DNA of 19,137 bases from DAOTTW01 sp034437615 (GTDB lineage: Bacteria > Chloroflexota > Anaerolineae > Aggregatilineales > Phototrophicaceae), in the NCBI GenBank assembly GCA_034437615.1, contig DAOTTW010000473.1, positions 1-19,137 on the forward strand, written 5' to 3'. Below, piece after piece: positions 9,335 to 18,300 of the stretch. The notes under the pieces are model-generated. The model did not search any database. It saw nothing but the letters and a program-made list of their open reading frames with translations, and had not been told where the DNA came from. The position numbers and the translations under genes were made by a program. Every line of letters begins with the position of its first letter. Within the stretch, counting starts at the first letter, position 1.

Positions 9335-11308
9335 ATGTCCCGAATCTACACGATCAAGCGCCGTGATTGGCTGACCCTGCTGCTGATTCTGTTTATCGCA
9401 GGGCTGCTGCGCTTCGGGCAGGCGGGCATCGTGGATTACTTCCATGATGATGCGATGGTCGTCACGCTGGCGCAGGAGATGGCCACAGGTGAGCGCTTGC
9501 ACCTGATCGGCATCAACGCCTCACTCGGCATCCCCAACCCACCGACCAGCATCTATGCATTATTGCCTGCCTTCCTGCTCACACCAGACCCCATGCTCGC
9601 GCTCTACTATGTCATGGCGCTGAACGTCTTGGGTGTAGCCGTACTGTGGCTGCTTGCACAGCGTTATTTCGGGCCGATGGTCGCGCTGTTGGCTGGCCTG
9701 ACCTACGCCGTGATGCCCTGGGCCGTGTTCTACAGCCGCAAAATCTGGGCGCAGGATTATCACACACCCTTCGTATTGCTGGCGTTGCTTTTGGGGCTAT
9801 ACGGCTTGTGGGAGCAGCAGCCGAAAACGTGGCGCAGTGGCCGCTTTTGGGCGCAAGTGCTGTGTTTGCCCATCCTGCTGTTCGGCCTGCAAATTCACTT
9901 TGCAGCCTGGGCTTTGCTGCCCCTGTACGCGCTGCTGCTTTTCGTCGGGCGGCGCAACATCGCATGGCCAGCGCTGATAATCAGCGGGGTGCTAGCGCTG
10001 CTCGTCATGCTGCCCTATGGCCTGGGCTTGATGCAGACACTACAGAGCGACCCACAGCGCATCGACAACGCCTTAGAATACTCCGATACGCGCAGCGCTG
10101 AGGCGCTGCTGACGCCTGACCCCATACGCTATAGTTTCTACATGCTGACGGGCTATGGGCTGGAAACGTGGGTCGCACCTGGACCCGAAAACGAAGCCGA
10201 GATGCGGCAAGCCGTGCCCACACTCGGCATCTGGCTGCTGTTGCTACCACTGGCGCTGATCGGTGCTGGGATCGGCCTACGCAGCAAACGCCACCTGACG
10301 CTGCTGGTTCTGCTGTGGGGTCTGCTGCCTGTGCTGGCGCTGTTGCCGGGCTGGACGCCGGTCTATCCGCATTATTTTGTGGCCAGCATCCCGGCGTTTG
10401 CGCTGCTGATTGCGCTTGGTGTGGATTGGGTCGGCGGCGTTGTGCCCCTCAAGCACACAGGCCGCACGATCATCTTAGGGGCCTTCGCTGTGCTGTTGCT
10501 GACGCAAGCGATCTGGTGGCGCGGTGCCCTGCGCTATCTGGATAGCACGCACATCGACTATCCCGGCTTCACCACACCCCTGCATGATCTGCTGGACATC
10601 CGCGACGAACTTACAGCCTATGATGATGTCGTCGTGCTCAGCTACGGCATGGCCTGGAACCTGCATCATGAGTCGGTGGTGTGGCCCACCTTGCTACGGG
10701 GTCAGGTGCCGTGTGTGCGCACAATTGTCGGCTCCGGTTATGCGGTCTTGCCAGATGGACCCTTTGCCGTACTGGAAGCACCAGACGCCCCAGCGGACCC
10801 CGTGCTAAGCCTGTACGCCACAGACGACCCGCAGGCATTCCCGGAGCGACCCGGCGGCGCTGCATACGCGCTGCATACATGGGATGCCCCGCCGGAGTGG
10901 ACGCACAGCCTGATTACAGCCATCGAGCCAGCCACATTCGATAACAGCGTGACGCTCACGGGCTATCACTTGGGCAGCGTAGCCGACAGCGAAAACCGTG
11001 AAATTGTGCTGGAATGGCGCTTGCCACAGGGTCAGCGCGGGCAGGATTATCAGTATACGGCGCAATTCCGTGATGCAAACGGGCAGCAGATCGGGCAGGT
11101 GGACCGCGTTTTCTGGCATGGGCGGCATTGGTGCGCAGGGGATAGGCTGCTGACGTGGACACCCGTAGACTTAGCCGACGACGCAGCCAGTGTGCATGTC
11201 GGCCTGTATCAATTCGGGGATGCCGATACACCTTACATCAGCGCGGATGTGCTGGACGAACTCGGCAACCCCGTAGGCCAACAGGTTACAATCACGCTAC
11301 AGGATTAG
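9335..11308 (+). CDS. GT-C fold membrane glycosyltransferase (GT39/ArnT/PMT_2-like)
   Basis: This 657-residue polytopic membrane protein has about ten or more hydrophobic segments between 12 and 420 and a soluble C-terminal domain of about 230 residues. The first external loop carries the acidic pair Asp38-Asp39 in VDYFHDDAMVV, the position of the catalytic or metal acid in GT-C enzymes. FYSRKIWAQDYHTPF in the next loop is also typical of the PMT_2 group. It should transfer a sugar from a polyprenyl-phosphate donor to a lipid, glycan or protein on the outer face of the membrane. The C-terminal part (about 540-655) is predicted beta-rich (LEWRLP, YTAQFRDANGQQIGQVD) and may bind glycan. It lies downstream of the secreted TPR protein. 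Its stop overlaps that of the convergent DUF2298 gene by 4 nt. The acceptor is unknown. Confidence 0.85.
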   Translation: MSRIYTIKRRDWLTLLLILFIAGLLRFGQAGIVDYFHDDAMVVTLAQEMATGERLHLIGINASLGIPNPPTSIYALLPAFLLTPDPMLALYYVMALNVLGVAVLWLLAQRYFGPMVALLAGLTYAVMPWAVFYSRKIWAQDYHTPFVLLALLLGLYGLWEQQPKTWRSGRFWAQVLCLPILLFGLQIHFAAWALLPLYALLLFVGRRNIAWPALIISGVLALLVMLPYGLGLMQTLQSDPQRIDNALEYSDTRSAEALLTPDPIRYSFYMLTGYGLETWVAPGPENEAEMRQAVPTLGIWLLLLPLALIGAGIGLRSKRHLTLLVLLWGLLPVLALLPGWTPVYPHYFVASIPAFALLIALGVDWVGGVVPLKHTGRTIILGAFAVLLLTQAIWWRGALRYLDSTHIDYPGFTTPLHDLLDIRDELTAYDDVVVLSYGMAWNLHHESVVWPTLLRGQVPCVRTIVGSGYAVLPDGPFAVLEAPDAPADPVLSLYATDDPQAFPERPGGAAYALHTWDAPPEWTHSLITAIEPATFDNSVTLTGYHLGSVADSENREIVLEWRLPQGQRGQDYQYTAQFRDANGQQIGQVDRVFWHGRHWCAGDRLLTWTPVDLADDAASVHVGLYQFGDADTPYISADVLDELGNPVGQQVTITLQD

Positions 11309-13881
11309 CGCCCTCGCAGGTCGGACCAGCGTGCAAGCACATCCTCACTGACGCGGTACACATGCGAATCGCCATAATCACAGACGAGTTCCAGGTTTTC
11401 TGTGAACTTTTCTTCGCCAGCGCTACCGTATTGGCGGCGTTCGGTCTCGCCATACATGATGTAATCAATCTCATAGCGCTCGATGATAGTCAGCGCACGA
11501 TCCCAGGCCGACGAACTGTACAGCGTTTCCAGGTCTACGCCGCGTGAACCTACCGTCTGCGGGAAGGTCGGGCCGCGCCACTGCCCCTGATGATTTTCCC
11601 AGCCCAGCACAATCGGAATGCCTGTAATAGCGCCGACCCGCGCATAATACGCACGATACGACATCTCTTCTGCCTCTGCGACGACGGCATCGTCACCGGG
11701 CACGAGCCGAGCCAGGCATTGCACAGCCTCGTAATCATCCGCGCTCAGCGTCATACGTGGGCGGCCATCCAGTGTCAGCGGCGGCGCACTTTCACCAGCA
11801 TTCAAGCGGCCTGTTTCCACAAACATGCGGTTATGGATGCCGTAAATCGGGTACAGCAGGCCCAGGAACATCACAGACGCCAGCAGCACACCAAAGGCAA
11901 CACGCAGCGCTCGCGCCGGACGCGGCAGCAGCCCATCTTGCGTGATGGCATACACCGCATAAGCCCCGACGATGCTCAGCGCGACCCACGCCTGATAGTA
12001 AAATTTGAACACGGTGTTGATGCGCGTGCCGAAGTTATCCCGCAGCACGATGAATTCTGGCAGCAATGTCAACGATGCCGCCACACCCACGAGCAGCAGC
12101 ACGAAGCCCGTCGTCGCTGCATACGGTGTGGCCTCTAGCGCCTGTGTGGATTGCAGAGTAGTTGGCGCAGGTCTCGCGTCGCGTGGGAAAAGCCGCGCCA
12201 CGACCAGCACAATCGTCACCAGCAGCACCAGCGTCGTCACGCCGTATTCCAGGCGCTTTTCCAGCAATTGCGGCAGGAAGTTCGCCCAGCCACCGTTTGC
12301 ATTCACCGTGCCCTGCACCACATCGCGGATTGAGGGCAAAAACGCGCTCAGCGCACCAAGCAACAGCATCAAGCCCACGAAACCCAGCAACGTAAACAGC
12401 GCCACTGAGATGCCAAGCGGCCAGTTCATGCGTTTAGCACGCATCCCACGCCACACTTCCAGCGCGATAAACGACCCGGCCAGTAACAGCAACGGCCCGA
12501 ACATGATGAAATAGCGCCGGAACAGCGTCGGATAGATGAAGTTCGGCAGCAGGCCCGCCGCCTGTGAGCGAAAGCCGATGAAGAACGGCAGATACGCCAC
12601 AATCGCGATCAGCAGCAACGTCAGCCCGAAACCGATCAGGCCCAGCCAATCCCTGGCGAATAAGCGCCCGTGATTGTTCAACAGACGCCGTAGCGCATCC
12701 ACGCCGACCAGCACCACCAGATAAATCGGCCCATCCCACGTATTTAGGAAGATCAGGCCGCCCACCGTCAGGCCATATAGCAGCGTCTCGTGCGGTCGCG
12801 GCTTGTGCACCTGCAACAGCAGGTTCAGCGCCAGCCCCAACGTCATCATCACGAACGGCAACGCCAACACATGCGGGTGATTATCACCGAGCAAAAAGCT
12901 AAACTGCGGGAATTCGTCAATCGGTTGGATGCCGGGCAGCGTGCCATCCAGGTTGTAATCGGTCAGCACACGCGACGCCCGAAACCACCACCAGTAATCC
13001 CAGGTCTGCGGCGCATCAAATAGCGTGCCTTCCGGCAGTTGCTGATAACCGTCCAGCGCACCGCGTGAGCGGTCCTGCGTACCCCAAAAATCGAGATAGG
13101 CGGCTGGGGCTGTCTGCGACTGGTACGGCAATTCGATCAGTGGCAACTGAAAATTACCCATGAAAATCACAAAGGTCGTCGCCAGCAGTCCGGTTGATAA
13201 CCCGGCTGCCCCATCACGCAAGCTACGCGAACGCACCAGATTGTTACCGATGCCGAACGCCGTCAGGCCAGAGAGCGCAAACCACAGCGAGACCGTCAGC
13301 CCATAGCCGCTGCCACTGTTGACGCCGCTCAACATCGACAGCATGGCCGACATCAAATAGCCGAAATAGTAATAGCTGATCGAATAGCCCGCCAGCCAAC
13401 CGTCATTCGGCGGGAAGCTATCGCTGCGCATGATGCTGCTGATGAACATCAGGTCCATCGGCTTTTCTGTCGTGGCCGTGTCGTTCTGATACGCCCTGAA
13501 CACCGTCCAGCTTAAGAACAGCACGAAGAACAGCACTTCCGCGATGATGATGGTCTTTTTGTTATCGCGCCAGAATTGCCGCAGGTTCAGCGCTGGCCCC
13601 GGCTTGCGATTGACCGCATACAGCACACCACCGACCAGCACAATCAGCCATGCCGTGACGATGCTGCCCGTTGTATTCTGCAAGAATCCCAGGCTGGCCA
13701 GCAACCAGAACACGAAGCCAACCAGCAACATCCCCAGCGGACGCGCCAGCGTATAACCTTTATCCGGCAAGCCACCCAGTAAGCGCAGGCACCAGGGCAA
13801 CGCCGCCGCACCCGCCAGCGTGATGAGCAGCCACCACGACGCAAACGCCCAACCTTCACGTATCAGCCAATCGAATATCAC
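11305..13881 (-). CDS. Chlor_Arch_YYY / DUF2298 polytopic membrane protein
   Basis: An 858-residue protein with many membrane spans. It matches the family named for Chloroflexi and Archaea (DUF2298, TIGR03662-type). The N-terminal block LPDKGYTLARPLG is at 38-50. The loop EKPMDLMFI begins near 139, and the block with FPPNDGWLAGYS and the YYYFGY run is at about 156-175. GDNHPH is near 332 and TVFKFYYQAW lies in the C-terminal half. The family resembles GT-C glycosyltransferases in its loop-1 acidic residue and hydropathy, but its biochemical role is not established. The start is GTG at 13881 with GAAGGG 8 nt upstream. It shares its 3' end with the GT-C gene, and its 5' side faces the repeat-filled gap 13882-14519. 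A role in envelope glycan or lipid-linked sugar handling is inference. Confidence 0.9.
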   Translation of the reverse strand: MIFDWLIREGWAFASWWLLITLAGAAALPWCLRLLGGLPDKGYTLARPLGMLLVGFVFWLLASLGFLQNTTGSIVTAWLIVLVGGVLYAVNRKPGPALNLRQFWRDNKKTIIIAEVLFFVLFLSWTVFRAYQNDTATTEKPMDLMFISSIMRSDSFPPNDGWLAGYSISYYYFGYLMSAMLSMLSGVNSGSGYGLTVSLWFALSGLTAFGIGNNLVRSRSLRDGAAGLSTGLLATTFVIFMGNFQLPLIELPYQSQTAPAAYLDFWGTQDRSRGALDGYQQLPEGTLFDAPQTWDYWWWFRASRVLTDYNLDGTLPGIQPIDEFPQFSFLLGDNHPHVLALPFVMMTLGLALNLLLQVHKPRPHETLLYGLTVGGLIFLNTWDGPIYLVVLVGVDALRRLLNNHGRLFARDWLGLIGFGLTLLLIAIVAYLPFFIGFRSQAAGLLPNFIYPTLFRRYFIMFGPLLLLAGSFIALEVWRGMRAKRMNWPLGISVALFTLLGFVGLMLLLGALSAFLPSIRDVVQGTVNANGGWANFLPQLLEKRLEYGVTTLVLLVTIVLVVARLFPRDARPAPTTLQSTQALEATPYAATTGFVLLLVGVAASLTLLPEFIVLRDNFGTRINTVFKFYYQAWVALSIVGAYAVYAITQDGLLPRPARALRVAFGVLLASVMFLGLLYPIYGIHNRMFVETGRLNAGESAPPLTLDGRPRMTLSADDYEAVQCLARLVPGDDAVVAEAEEMSYRAYYARVGAITGIPIVLGWENHQGQWRGPTFPQTVGSRGVDLETLYSSSAWDRALTIIERYEIDYIMYGETERRQYGSAGEEKFTENLELVCDYGDSHVYRVSEDVLARWSDLRGR

Positions 13882-13952
13882 AGGTCTTACCCTTCGGCAT
13901 CACTATCTTAATTGATATTACTGATAGATGAATAAAAATGAAACCGGTGTAA

Positions 13953-13993
13953 GGGCTTAGCGTGCTAAGCCCAGGGCGCAATACATTGCGCCC
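13953..13993. repeat. two adjacent perfect 9-bp hairpins
   Basis: GGGCTTAGC/GCTAAGCCC (13953-13972, 2-nt spacer) is followed one base later by GGGCGCAAT/ATTGCGCCC (13974-13993, 2-nt spacer). They belong to the same palindromic intergenic style as the neighbouring elements and lie about 70 bp upstream of the DUF2298 start. A role in transcript termination or 3'-end stability of the GDPD transcript is possible. Confidence 0.7.
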
Positions 13994-13995
13994 CT

Positions 13996-14118
13996 ACTGC
14001 TTAGCCCTCACCCCAAACCCCTCTCCCGAACGTGCCTTCGGTACTGGGAGAGGGGCTTTAAACGGCTTGCTTCCCCCTCTCCATTGTTGTCTGGGTATGA
14101 TGGGAGAGGGGGATTGAG
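13996..14118. repeat. truncated, inverted copy of the 175-bp element
   Basis: 14000-14063 is complementary to 14311-14374 with 4 differences in 64 bp. 14070-14118 pairs with about 14256-14304 with a few differences. The outer end (13996-14004) is a degraded form of the element's TIR. The copy therefore runs head-on into the intact element and lacks its far end. The two together make a nested palindrome spanning about 375 bp. Each copy also contains its own hairpin, CCCCTCTCCC with GGGAGAGGGG (14018-14055). Confidence 0.75.
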
Positions 14119-14472
14119 TCGTCGTCTTCGGTAGCGGACGCAGCAAGCCGCGTCCCTACACAGCCGTTTTGGACCGTAGGGACGCCATTCTTGGCGTCCG
14201 GGGCGGGTAATTACTCAGGCAGGCATGTTTTGCCCGCAACTTGGCCCTCACCCCCTCATTCCCCCTCTCCCACCATACCCAGACACAGATGGAGAAGGGG
14301 GAGGTACGCTGTTAAAAGCCCCTCTCCCAGTGCCAAAGGCACGTTCGGGAGAGGGGTTTGGGGTGAGGGCTGAGTAGTTACGGGGCGGCGTCAGCCGCCA
14401 CAAAATACGGTCAAACATCAAATACCTACCCCTGAAAAGGGGGATTGAGGGGGTGAGGGCTGAGGCGTTACG
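14119..14472. repeat. older hairpin repeat, interrupted by the 175-bp element
   Basis: 14119-14206 and 14382-14472 together match the arrangement at about 4935-5092. In order: a TTCGG start, a GGACG...CGTCC hairpin (14136-14155), CCGTAGGGAC opening the hairpin GGACGCCA/TGGCGTCC (14180-14199), then GGCGGC/GCCGCC after the insertion, AAAATACGG, CAAATACCTACCCCTG, and a GTGAGGGCTGAG end. Stem bases differ from copy 1 in matched pairs. No gene is seen here. With the adjacent repeats this explains most of the 638-bp gap. Confidence 0.75.
14207..14381. mobile_element. 175-bp MITE-like non-coding element with TIRs and 7-bp target duplication
   Basis: The ends are GTAATTACTCAG (14207-14218) and CTGAGTAGTTAC (14370-14381), a 12-bp inverted pair with one mismatch. 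Directly outside are identical 7-mers GGGGCGG at 14200-14206 and 14382-14388. The related locus near 5005-5015 has one GAGGCGG at the same point and no insertion. The first 38 bp match 4866-4903 with 4 differences, and the right end resembles 5064-5092. No transposase is encoded, so mobility would need one supplied elsewhere. The interior carries the palindromic CCCCTCTCCC/GGGAGAGGGG unit (14318-14357). Confidence 0.7.
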
Positions 14473-14481
14473 TCCACCGCG

Positions 14482-14501
14482 AAAAAACGCACGACCACGC
14501 G
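14482..14501 (-). terminator. weak candidate terminator after the GDPD gene
   Basis: On the minus strand CGCGT, loop GGTC and GTGCG form a short stem with two G-T pairs, followed by six T (14482-14487), about 20 nt after the GDPD stop. The stem is poor, but the position and T-tract fit. Confidence 0.35.
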
Positions 14502-14519
14502 CTTGTGTGCTGCTGGCAA

Positions 14520-15293
14520 CTAAACAGCGTTAAGTGCAGCCAGCACGGTATCAGGATTATCCGTCACGACACCATCCAGCCCCATTTGCACCAGTTCGGC
14601 GGCGCGCTGCGGGTCGTTCAGCGTCCACGTGTTCAGCACGCGGCCAGCGGCATGTTCGGCGGCGATCATGTCCGCGCTGATGGTCGTATAATGGGGGTGA
14701 TAGGCTTCGTAGGGGGTGTCGCCCATCGTATCCGGCAGCATGGGGTGATAATTCGGCACCAGATAGCCAAGCGGCACCTCCGGCATGAGCGCCCGCAAGC
14801 GCTGCAATGCCAACGGGTTGAACGACGAGACGAGCACGCGCTGCGTCATATTATGCCGTCGGATGCAATCGGCCACGACCTGCTCAACGCCATCTGTAGC
14901 GGCGCTTTCGGATTTGATCTCCACATTGACGAATAGCTGCCTGCCCACCGCCTCAAAGACTTCATCAAGCGTGGGTATCTGTACCCCGGCAAACTCCGCG
15001 CTGTACCAGCTACCTGCATCCAACGCCTTGAGTTCGGCCAGCGTCATTTCCTGCACGCGGCCTTCGCCGTTGGTCGTTTCGTCCACAGTGAAATCGTGCA
15101 CGATCACCGGATGACCGTCTTTGGAACGGTGGACATCGAGTTCAACGCCGTGTGCCCCCTGCTTGGCGGCCAATTCAAAGGCGGGTAGGGTGTTCATCGG
15201 GGCGTAGGCTTTCGCCCCACGATGGCCATACACCAGCGGCTTACCCTCGTACATGGCGCGGATGGTGTCATTTGCTCTGGTATGAATGGACAA
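14520..15293 (-). CDS. glycerophosphodiester phosphodiesterase family protein (cytoplasmic UgpQ-like)
   Basis: The enzyme class splits glycerophosphodiesters into sn-glycerol 3-phosphate and an alcohol. At 257 residues it is a single GDPD TIM-barrel without signal peptide. Expected catalytic and metal residues are present: HRG at 24-26, E51 and D53 in VELDVH, H66 in VIVHDF, and E125 in VNVEIKSE. The C-terminal TWTLND and GVVTDNPD blocks are also typical. The usual PENT motif reads PMNT (32-35). The start is TTG at 15293 with AAAGG 8 nt upstream. The ATG at 15254 has no ribosome-binding site and gives a protein 13 residues shorter, still complete. It begins 15 nt after the stop of the large pseudokinase-like gene, so it is probably in the same operon. 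Confidence 0.92.
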   Translation of the reverse strand: MSIHTRANDTIRAMYEGKPLVYGHRGAKAYAPMNTLPAFELAAKQGAHGVELDVHRSKDGHPVIVHDFTVDETTNGEGRVQEMTLAELKALDAGSWYSAEFAGVQIPTLDEVFEAVGRQLFVNVEIKSESAATDGVEQVVADCIRRHNMTQRVLVSSFNPLALQRLRALMPEVPLGYLVPNYHPMLPDTMGDTPYEAYHPHYTTISADMIAAEHAAGRVLNTWTLNDPQRAAELVQMGLDGVVTDNPDTVLAALNAV

Positions 15294-15308
15294 TTTAACG
15301 GCCTTTGT

Positions 15309-18300
15309 CTATGGATTCAGCATCATCAGGGGTGTGCTTGTCGGCAAGCCGCCCTGCGGGTTGGCATAGCGTAGGCGCACCGTATCGCGCCGCACCCAGC
15401 CGATTTCCTGCTGGTTTTGTGGTGAGGTCACTTCGACCAGATACCAGAGGCCATTCCCACTATTGATAGCGACCCGATTTTCGCGCAGCAGGCTATCGCT
15501 TTCCAATACACCTCGATAGATGCCGACTGCATCTTCAACGCCTGGGCCATTCGGCAGCGCCGTTTGACCGGCGTTCTCGTTCGTGATGGTGCCCAACACG
15601 CGGGCATTAGTCGATGGGCTGATGCGCACATTGGCCCCCGGTGCGCCTGCTTCCAGAAAGACCTCACTTTGCATGAACGACACGTATTCGTCGCGCAGCA
15701 GTGCGGCCACCACTTGCCCCCGCTCGTTGATCTGTACAGGCACCATATCGCCCAGGCTTGGCAGGCGCACAAAATCCGCCCGGATGCCGAGTGCCTCTTC
15801 AATAGCCAGGATGAAATCCGTCTGGGCCAGCACGAGCCGCGACTGCGTTGGGAAGCCCATCGAAATCACCGGAAACAGCGCACGTTCGCCGTTTTGCCGC
15901 CAGAGGATTATGCTATCGCGCAGTAAGACAACAGAGCCGAACGTGGTCGGGCGCTCCAACGCAATCATAGGCATCACCACTGCGCGGGTGTCGCCTTGCT
16001 CACGGACGCTCATATGCAAGCTGGCGTTTGCGCCCAGTGTGGCCAGCGCGGGCAGCACGTAACTTTCCATGTGTTCGCTGAGCACAGAGCCGCGTTCAAA
16101 CGTGGGCAGGCCCAGCGGCACCCCATTGGCATTCACATCAAACGTCAGCACATAAGCGGTCTCGGTCAGGTTCGGCAGCCGTGCATACTTCACATCTCGC
16201 AGGCTTTCGGCCTCGATAAGTGTGGCCTGCAAACTGGCTGTATCCGGTATGGGGGTGCTGGTGGCGGTAAATGTGGGTACGGGCGTATTCGTGGGGTCGA
16301 TAGGCTCTGCGGGTGTGTTGGTGCTCAGGGGTTGCATGGTTGCGATGGCCGCGACCTGCGTGGGTTGTGCTTGGGGGGCCGCGCTATCGTTGCTGCTGTT
16401 GCTGGCGGCCTGGGTGCGTACCTGTGCGGCTTCTGTGCCTAGCGCTGCGTTGGTCGTAGAGCCGGCTGCGGCTTGTGCGCTGGCGCGGGCACTTTCGGCG
16501 TCCAGCGTGCCCGTGAATGCATCCATTGCTTGCTGCGTGTTGAGCGCCTTCAGCGTGCTGTCAGCGTTCGCGGTTGCGAATGCGCCTTCGGCCTCTGCCG
16601 CCGCCCCTGCTGTAATCGTCCCTTCGACCACAGCGAACACGGCTATCTGTGTGCTCTGCTGCCGAAAAACGCGGTCCAGCGTGCCGGAGACGGCTGTCAG
16701 GTTGCCCGTTGCCGTATTCAGGGCGCTTGTGCCGATCAGGGCGATTGCTGTCGCGCCGCTAGCCAACAGCAACACGATCAGCAGCGAAAAGATGAACAGC
16801 GCCCGACGCGAAACGTAACGCCGGTTATAGCGTTCCAGCAGCTTTATGCGCGAGTCGATGCTGTCCGTTTGCATTTTCGCCTGGGTGCTGGCTTGCGCCG
16901 CCGCGTCGGATTTCACGCGCTCGATTTGCTGCGCCATGCGGCTGACTTCATCTTCCAGCGTGCGTTGCACGCCGTCGATGTGCTGGCGGTAGCGTTCGAG
17001 GGTTGCTTGTGTGTGGTCGCTGACGCTATCGCTTTGCACGATCACGCGCTCCAGGTGTGCGCGTAACGTGTCGCCTGTGATGGGGACGCCGCGTTCCAGG
17101 GCGCGGTTGATGATCTCTTTATCGTCGGCCTTGTGGCGGTTATCCACAAACCAGGCGTTAAAATCGTAGAGGTTTTTCAAGCGCGGCATCACCGCATCGT
17201 AGCGCTTGCGCAGCGTGGCAGATAGATACTGCTGCACTTCCGGTTGATTGAGCGCCTGACGATACATCCAGGCGTCGTTGATCTGGCCCATGTGCCCGGC
17301 TTCTACGATGATTTCGATTTCGCGCAGATAGTTTGCAATCTGCATCCGCACGAGGTCATCCAGTGTGCTGCCCAGCGGGTCCAGCAGCGTTGCAGGCAGG
17401 GCTTGCCGCAGCAAGGACGCTTCCGAGGCGGCGGTGTAGGGTGGTAGGTCACGCCATTGGGCGATGAAGCGCATCAAACCACGATAGGGCCGCATGGCAT
17501 CGAGAAAGTTTTCCAGCCTTGCACCAGCCTCAAAGTCGTCTTCTGCCTCCAGGATGACATCCCGTATATGATGGAAGTTTGGCGCGGGCTGCTGTGGCGA
17601 CCAGTCGATTAGCAGGGCGCGTAAGGCTTGCTGTACGTCCGTTTCAATGGCTTGCATGGTGCGCTGCCGCACGGGGGTCGCATTGCTGCTTTGCTGTGCT
17701 GATGGTTCAGCGTTGGTGTTGGGGATCGTGGGCTTGGTCCCTTCGCCCGTTACCTGCCGCAGCGTCGTCTGCCGGATGCGGTAATCGACCTCATGGCCAC
17801 TCAGCCGCCATGCCAGATCAGCGAGGATCGCCTGTGCACGCCCGCGCCCCACCCGCAAGCCATCTTGCAGGCGCTCGATGCTGTCCTCGTCTTGTGGGTC
17901 GGGTGGCAGTCTGCGTGTCAGCCAATCGTTGCGCCAGATGTCGAGCGCACGTCCGGCCTCATCCAGCGTGCGGTAATGGCCCGCAATCAGGCGCGTCAGC
18001 AACAAGCGTAGGCCGATGCTGCCGATGCCGGTGCCGCGTTCGTCGCGGCCTCTGGCGGTGCGCCACTGCATATCGTCGTAGGGGTCCAGCGCATCCGACG
18101 CTTGATAGCCCGTCAGCAGCGCGTGCCACAGTTGCCCCAATGCCGGCAGTTCTTGCCTGGCTTGTGGATCGTTGGCCGGCAGCAGGCTGGCAGCTTGTGG
18201 CAGGCACAGCATACGGCCAGCGTGCCAGCGCAGGTCATCCACGCGCCAGGCCGTGTATGCAAACCCCAGGCGATGCAAGGCCCGCAATAGCTCAGCACAG

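Noticed and set aside
14191..14373. 60-codon frame inside the MITE-like element
   Set aside because: Low-complexity translation from palindromic DNA, with no ribosome-binding site and no transposase motif.
13953..14472. CRISPR array or tandem repeat locus
   Set aside because: The repeats are inverted and nested, with no constant repeat length or unique spacers, and no cas gene is nearby.
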